Origin: JAZDJT01 sp043803845
GTDB lineage: Bacteria; Patescibacteriota; Minisyncoccia; Minisyncoccales; GCA-002788555
Assembly: GCA_043803845.1 (NCBI GenBank)
Contig: JAZDJT010000026.1
Coordinates: 1-5,183 of the forward strand
Reading direction: 5' to 3'
Length of the DNA stretch: 5,183 bases
Below are positions 5,057 through 5,183 of the stretch, piece after piece. Within the stretch, counting starts at the first letter, position 1. Each line of letters starts with the position of its first letter. The notes beneath the pieces were generated by a model. The model ran no database searches and was not told the DNA's origin. It saw only the letters and a program-made list of their open reading frames with translations. A program made the translations under genes and the position numbers.

Positions 5057-5183
5057 ATGATTCAAACACCGTCAGGTTCACCAATCAACCCATCAATGGG
5101 CCGACCCGGCGGAGCGCCAGGTGCCAAACCTTTGCCGCAAAAAAAAGTTAAGGAAGCGCACGGAGAGTCTGTTCTTAAGCAAA
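5057..5183 (+). CDS. Unknown protein with Pro/Gly-rich N-terminus (cut by window edge)
   Basis: From ATG 5057 the frame stays open for 42 codons to the end of the window. I do not recognise the family. Residues 1-27 are low-complexity and rich in proline, glycine and serine (seven prolines at 5, 9, 12, 17, 21, 25 and 27), followed by a charged stretch, Q-K-K-V-K-E-A-H-G-E-S-V-L-K-Q. No signal peptide or membrane segment appears in this part, so the start is probably a flexible cytoplasmic tail or linker ahead of a domain outside the window. The coding stretch is richer in G+C than its leader. Support for it being a gene is the extended -10 promoter upstream, the lack of stops, and the same-strand position behind the ABC operon. 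There is no Shine-Dalgarno sequence, as for the other genes here. Confidence 0.6.
   Translation, partial: MIQTPSGSPINPSMGRPGGAPGAKPLPQKKVKEAHGESVLKQ

Noticed and set aside
1..5183. Alternative genetic code with reassigned TGA, as in some CPR lineages
   Set aside because: No gene contains an in-frame TGA and every complete gene ends in TAA or TAG, so nothing here requires recoding.

Overview
The window looks like a piece of a compact, AT-leaning (roughly 40% GC by eye) bacterial chromosome. The best guess is a Patescibacteria/CPR (Parcubacteria-like) genome. The reasons are the family mix (small Hsp20, a PG_binding_4/VanW-type envelope protein, a PrsW-like membrane protease, TsaD swollen by lysine-rich insertions, a MacB-type ABC pair), 5-nt gene spacing, and starts with no visible Shine-Dalgarno sequence. 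This is inference; no rRNA or other phylogenetic marker is present. The genetic code looks standard: the five complete genes end in TAA or TAG and none needs an in-frame TGA.

Layout. Positions 1-2998 are all on the minus strand. Read in the direction of transcription they are tsaD (t6A tRNA modification), a PrsW-family intramembrane protease 5 nt behind it, then a small heat-shock protein with its own candidate promoter, and 25 nt later the N-terminal part of a VanW/PG_binding_4 envelope protein that leaves the window at base 1. Positions 2999-3085 are a short divergent intergenic region with a perfectly palindromic double -10 box. To its right, on the plus strand, are a MacB-type ABC permease (3086-4285) and its ATPase (4291-4992), 5 nt apart and certainly one transporter. 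After a 64-nt gap with an extended -10 promoter, a Pro/Gly-rich open reading frame of unknown function starts at 5057 and runs off the right edge.

How the genes fit together. The ABC pair, the PrsW-like protease and the VanW-like protein are all envelope proteins, and Hsp20 is a proteostasis chaperone; tsaD is a translation housekeeping gene. A loose envelope-maintenance/stress theme is possible but unproven. No mobile element, CRISPR array, tRNA or rRNA is visible, and I see no clearly new multi-gene system. The points most worth a second look are the shared symmetric promoter, the absence of Shine-Dalgarno sequences at every start, the repeat-expanded TsaD, the palindrome over the predicted hsp20 transcription start, and the unknown truncated gene at the right edge. 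There is no gene-free stretch longer than 300 bases.
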